NCBI RefSeq assembly: GCF_021390545.1
Contig: NZ_JAJUWR010000028.1
Span: 1-64,000, forward strand
Length of the DNA: 64,000 nucleotides
Direction: 5' to 3'
DNA from: Algoriphagus sp. AGSA1
GTDB taxonomy: Bacteria > Bacteroidota > Bacteroidia > Cytophagales > Cyclobacteriaceae
Positions 60,858 to 64,000 of this stretch are shown here, in pieces. The position numbers and the translations under genes were made by a program. Every line of letters starts with the position of its first letter. Position 1 is the first letter of the stretch. The notes under the pieces are model-generated. The model was not told the origin of the DNA. It did not search any database and saw only the letters and a list, made by a program, of their open reading frames with translations.

Positions 60858-62540
60858 TTAGTCCACATTATCATGCAGGAATCTGTTGTTTCCTAGAATC
60901 TCATTATCATCGCTTAAGTTATACTTGCTGATGCTAGGTTCAGAGCTATGTTGAGGCTCTTTCAATACTACATTTTTACGCTGATAGGCAGGCACTTCCA
61001 TCTTCTCCTTCAGTTCCTCCGGAGTAGGGTTAAATGCACGGCTACCTTTCAGCTTCTCGAAGCGCTCGTGCGCTCTCTGAATTGCCTTTTGCTTCATTTG
61101 TTCATAATAATCATTGGCAAAAGCCGGAGTCGCGGGCTCTTCTTTCCTAGGCTCTTCTACATTTTTCTTTTCATCTTCTTCTTCAAAAAGATCGTGTACA
61201 ATTTTCTCCTGGGCTGGCTTTGGAGCTTCAGCTTTAGCTTCTTCCTTAGGCTTAATGAAAGAGAACAGGCTTTCTTTCTTTGGCGCCGGCTTAGGAGCTT
61301 CGATTGGTTCTTCTCTTTTTGGAGTTTCTGCTACAGGCTTCTCTACCGGGGCAGGAGTTGGAGCTGGAACCGGGGATTTTGGCATAGAGAAAACAAACGT
61401 AGAACCATTTGCAACAGACTCCTCCTTCACTTTCTCTGATTTACCAGAGTCAAGGTTGATTACGGTTTTTTCTTCTTCCACATCTTCTACCGGAGTACTA
61501 GCTACTGGAGCTGGAGTGGCTTTTTGAGCTTCCGCTCTAGTCCCTGTACCTTCCAATCTGTCCATTTCAAAACCCGTGGCAATCACAGTCACACGTATGG
61601 CTTTGCCCAGTTCCTGATCGATTCCCTGACCAAAAATAACCTCGGCATTATCCCCTGCTTTTTCCTGGATATACTCGGTGATTTCGCTCAATTCGTCCAT
61701 AGAAAGCTCTTCTTCCTCACCGGACATGATAGAAAGCAAGATCTTCTCAGCTCCCTTGATATCCACGTTGTTCAACAACGGAGACGAAATCGCAGCACCT
61801 GCGGCACGGATCGCACGTCCTTCTCCTTCTTCTGTGGAAGAACCCATCACGGCAGCGCCTGCATCTTTCATCACGGTCTTCACATCTTCAAAATCGACGT
61901 TGACATCCTGATGAACAGTGATGATCTCAGCGATAGATCTGGCAGCAGTCGATAAGATATCGTCAGCTTTGCTGAAAGCAGTTCTGATGGCTAGATTGCC
62001 ATAGATCTCTCTCAATTTGTCATTCAATATTACCAGTACGGTATCACAGTTTTCTCGAAGTGCCTCAATACCGGCCTGGGCTACATTCATTTTCTTTTTG
62101 CCCTCGAACATAAACGGAGCAGTAACGATGCCCACAGTCAGGATATTAAGCTCTTTTGCAATTCTGGCTACTACGGGAGCGGCACCTGTACCGGTACCTC
62201 CGCCCATTCCAGCGGTGATAAATACCATTTTGGTATTGTCAGCCAATAGCTCGCGGATCTCATCCTCGGATTCTATGGCCGCATTTCTTCCTTGTTCAGG
62301 ATTAGCACCTGCACCAAGACCTTCGGTCAAATTGGCTCCTAACTGTAATCTAAGCGGCACAGGACTGGATTTAAGGGCCTGGGCATCGGTATTGACTACC
62401 ACAAACTCAACGTCTTTAATCCCCAGACCAAACATGTGGTTTACGGCATTGGAACCGCCTCCACCCACACCGATTACTTTAATAATCGATTTTGGATTTT
62501 TTTGTAAATCAAATCTGTAATCTTTCATGTTATCTGACAT
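60858..62540 (-). CDS. ftsZ: Cell division protein FtsZ
   Basis: A 560-residue tubulin homologue that forms the Z-ring. The GTPase core (about 15-325) has VGGGGSNAVNHM, the signature GGGTGTG (113-119), NVDFEDVKTVM (T7-loop region, catalytic acidic residue) and IRVTVIATGFEM. A long low-complexity linker of Pro, Ala, Lys and Glu (about 335-480) follows. The tail YQRKNVVLKEPQHSSEPSISKYNLSDDNEIL is of the Bacteroidota type rather than the usual FtsA/ZipA-binding peptide. The length is typical for the phylum. It lies 97 bp after ftsA. Confidence 0.96.
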   Translation of the reverse strand: MSDNMKDYRFDLQKNPKSIIKVIGVGGGGSNAVNHMFGLGIKDVEFVVVNTDAQALKSSPVPLRLQLGANLTEGLGAGANPEQGRNAAIESEDEIRELLADNTKMVFITAGMGGGTGTGAAPVVARIAKELNILTVGIVTAPFMFEGKKKMNVAQAGIEALRENCDTVLVILNDKLREIYGNLAIRTAFSKADDILSTAARSIAEIITVHQDVNVDFEDVKTVMKDAGAAVMGSSTEEGEGRAIRAAGAAISSPLLNNVDIKGAEKILLSIMSGEEEELSMDELSEITEYIQEKAGDNAEVIFGQGIDQELGKAIRVTVIATGFEMDRLEGTGTRAEAQKATPAPVASTPVEDVEEEKTVINLDSGKSEKVKEESVANGSTFVFSMPKSPVPAPTPAPVEKPVAETPKREEPIEAPKPAPKKESLFSFIKPKEEAKAEAPKPAQEKIVHDLFEEEDEKKNVEEPRKEEPATPAFANDYYEQMKQKAIQRAHERFEKLKGSRAFNPTPEELKEKMEVPAYQRKNVVLKEPQHSSEPSISKYNLSDDNEILGNNRFLHDNVD

Positions 62541-62637
62541 ATTTATTGTTATTGGTGAAATTTTCTATAGTTGTATTAGTGGTGTATAAAGCGGGGAAAT
62601 TGGCAGTAAAACCATCAACCTCCCCCAATCTTAAGCC

Positions 62638-63948
62638 CTAGTAGTTAATATCGTCACCGATATCATCACTCAGAATTCCTTTCAGCCTTCCTGCGATTTT
62701 ATCGAAAATGTCTTTAGGATTAATCTCCATATTCTTTGCCCTTTTTATATTTTTCCCGTTGGCAGTACGCTTGGCATAACCTTGATCTCTATCGTCTAGT
62801 GCCTTGAATCCAGCGAGCACCAGACCTACTGAAGTAGCGTACATTGGGCTTTTCACTTCCTCGATCACTGACTTACCAAGGTGTTCATTAGGATAGCCGA
62901 TTCTGGTATCCAATCCGGTCATGTATTCAAAGAGCTGACTGATAAACTGCAGCTGGGAACCACCTCCGGTCAAAACAATACCCCCGGCAAGCTTTTTATA
63001 ATGCCCACTCTGCATGATCTCATTCTGGACGATTTCTATGATCTCCTCCATCCTGGCCTGGATAATAGAAGCCAGATTGCGGATGGAAATCTCCTTTGGA
63101 GCTCTATTTCTCAAACCTGGGATAGATACGATTTCATTGGGATTAGCCTCTTCCGTAATTGCCTTACCAAACTTTGTTTTCAGCAACTCAGCCTGGTTTT
63201 GCATGACCATGCAGCCTTCTTTGATATCCTTGGTAATGATATTTCCTCCTAGAGGTATCACAGCTGTGTGTCGGATGATATTTTCATAGAAGATGGCGAT
63301 GTCCGTGGTACCTCCACCTATATCCACCAGACAAACACCTGCTTCTTTTTCATCATCACTTAATACAGAAAGTGAACTCGCCAAGGGCTCTAGAATTAGT
63401 TGCTTGGAAACTAAATCAGCACGACGAACACATCTGTTGATATTATTGATAGCGGTAGTCTGGGCGGTGATGATATGGAAATCTGCTTCCAGGCGGGTAC
63501 CCGACATACCTACAGGATCTTTGATCCCCCCTTCGTAATCCACTGTATAATCCTGTGGCATTACATGAATAATGGTGTTTCCGGGAGGGATAAGTATATT
63601 TTCCATCTCACTGGAAAGTCTCCTCACATCTTCTATGGTGATCTCATCATCCGTAGGCTGACGCATGATGCTACCACTTTGGATTTTGCTTTGGATATGC
63701 TGTCCCGCTATTCCCACAATCACATCTGCGATGTCCACATTGGCCATTTCAGAGGCTTCCTCTACAGCCTTTTCTATTGCGTGGACAGTTTTGTCGATGT
63801 TAGTCACTACCCCGCGATCCACACCGTCCGAAACGGCCTTGCCCATGCCCAGCACTTCAAGTTTGCCATACTCGTTTTTGCGCCCTACAATGACACAGAT
63901 TTTGGTGGTCCCAATATCCAGTCCTACTATTAGTTCTTTGTTTTCCAT
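62638..63948 (-). CDS. ftsA: Cell division protein FtsA
   Basis: A 436-residue actin-like protein that tethers FtsZ to the membrane. It has the phosphate-1 motif LIVGLDIGTTKICVIVG, the SHS2 domain 1C (about 85-165), phosphate-2 VCLVDIGGGTTDIAIF and adenosine motif IVLTGGGSQLQFI. A terminal amphipathic helix region (DKIAGRLKGILSDDIGDDINY) may bind the membrane. The ATG at 63948 directly precedes the conserved start (MENKELIVGLD); the frame stays open for 6 more codons to 63966, overlapping ftsQ by 8 bp. The order ftsQ-ftsA-ftsZ is that of the division cluster. Confidence 0.96.
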   Translation of the reverse strand: MENKELIVGLDIGTTKICVIVGRKNEYGKLEVLGMGKAVSDGVDRGVVTNIDKTVHAIEKAVEEASEMANVDIADVIVGIAGQHIQSKIQSGSIMRQPTDDEITIEDVRRLSSEMENILIPPGNTIIHVMPQDYTVDYEGGIKDPVGMSGTRLEADFHIITAQTTAINNINRCVRRADLVSKQLILEPLASSLSVLSDDEKEAGVCLVDIGGGTTDIAIFYENIIRHTAVIPLGGNIITKDIKEGCMVMQNQAELLKTKFGKAITEEANPNEIVSIPGLRNRAPKEISIRNLASIIQARMEEIIEIVQNEIMQSGHYKKLAGGIVLTGGGSQLQFISQLFEYMTGLDTRIGYPNEHLGKSVIEEVKSPMYATSVGLVLAGFKALDDRDQGYAKRTANGKNIKRAKNMEINPKDIFDKIAGRLKGILSDDIGDDINY

Positions 63949-63958
63949 ATCCAAGCTA

Positions 63959-64000
63959 TTATTCACAGACTATTTGATCCTTAAACTTTACGCTTACCCT
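63959..64000 (-). CDS. ftsQ: FtsQ C-terminus (partial, extends beyond the window)
   Basis: The last 42 bases carry, on the minus strand, codons for RVSVKFKDQIVCE followed by TAA (63959-63961). This matches the charged terminal strand of Bacteroidota FtsQ, and ftsQ normally precedes ftsA. It ends 10 bp before the FtsA ATG. The rest of the gene lies to the right of the window. The frame and stop are seen; the gene name depends on context. Confidence 0.7.
   Translation of the reverse strand, partial: RVSVKFKDQIVCE

Noticed and set aside
61114..61527. Ser/Phe-rich plus-strand frame within ftsZ
   Set aside because: It is the complement of the Pro/Ala/Lys/Glu-rich FtsZ linker, which yields long open frames by composition alone.
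1..64000. tRNA, rRNA, CRISPR arrays, intact insertion sequences or prophage
   Set aside because: No cloverleaf-like GC-rich segments, no regularly spaced repeats, no transposase or phage structural genes were found on reading both strands.

Overview
The window looks like a chromosomal segment of a Bacteroidota bacterium of the order Cytophagales, most likely the Cyclobacteriaceae (an Algoriphagus-like organism; the genus is an inference). The support is two SusC/SusD outer-membrane uptake loci, a third TonB-dependent receptor with a carboxypeptidase-regulatory-like N-terminus, a PorT-like type IX secretion protein next to ubiE, bacillithiol synthesis (BshC), many small lipoproteins, TAnnTTTG-type promoter boxes and a Bacteroidota-type ftsA-ftsZ pair. 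Most of the window is ordinary core genome. No tRNA, rRNA, CRISPR array, intact insertion sequence or prophage was seen.

Layout. 1-2.7 kb: a GNAT-nitrilase fusion and a Rossmann/DUF2520 protein. 2.7-8.8 kb: the 2-oxoglutarate dehydrogenase genes on the minus strand (sucA, sucB with two lipoyl domains, then lpdA behind a large inverted repeat). 9.1-21.9 kb: the accessory region, with two minus-strand SusC/SusD units. Their about 0.9-kb leaders, together with the 3' end of a small outer-membrane protein gene, are present twice as direct repeats; the second copy of the protein gene is a 53-codon remnant. 21.4-24.1 kb: the intact outer-membrane protein gene, 5-formyl-THF cyclo-ligase and bshC. 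24.2-26.6 kb: M16 peptidase, ispF and a MnmD-like tRNA methyltransferase. 27-32.1 kb: small envelope proteins, phosphatidylserine decarboxylase, glutamate dehydrogenase, and an overlapping CPBP protease/DUF2007/cdsA cluster. 32.2-42.7 kb: dusB, a DUF4143 ATPase with palindromic operator-like sites upstream, an EamA transporter, an M23-like protein, a DUF3810 HExxH protein, Nfu, ThuA, M15 dipeptidase, SDR, PorT and UbiE. 42.8-49.2 kb: engB, DUF5606, lipocalin-like lipoprotein, sugar-phosphate isomerase-like protein, rnhA, MarC, aminotransferase and aroQ. 49.5-56.8 kb: xerD, a redoxin, a LytS/LytR-like two-component pair with a TPR sensor, an unknown lipoprotein, and a secreted alpha/beta hydrolase-TPR fusion lacking its serine nucleophile. 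56.9-60.9 kb: TonB receptor, purine nucleoside phosphorylase and an FMN reductase. 60.9-64 kb: ftsZ, ftsA and the last codons of ftsQ.

The most unusual structure is the SusC/SusD region. SusC2-SusD2 is enclosed by roughly 1-kb direct repeats that are more alike than the receptor genes they precede. A 128-bp non-coding stretch is identical in both, and one boundary carries a short unassigned fragment. This suggests insertion or exchange of a receptor cassette by recombination in the leader, with possible excision by the same route. Smaller leads are paired ATGGTTATAAYCAT palindromes before the DUF4143 ATPase and EamA transporter, and the serine-less alpha/beta hydrolase. I did not see an obvious new defence or biosynthetic system.
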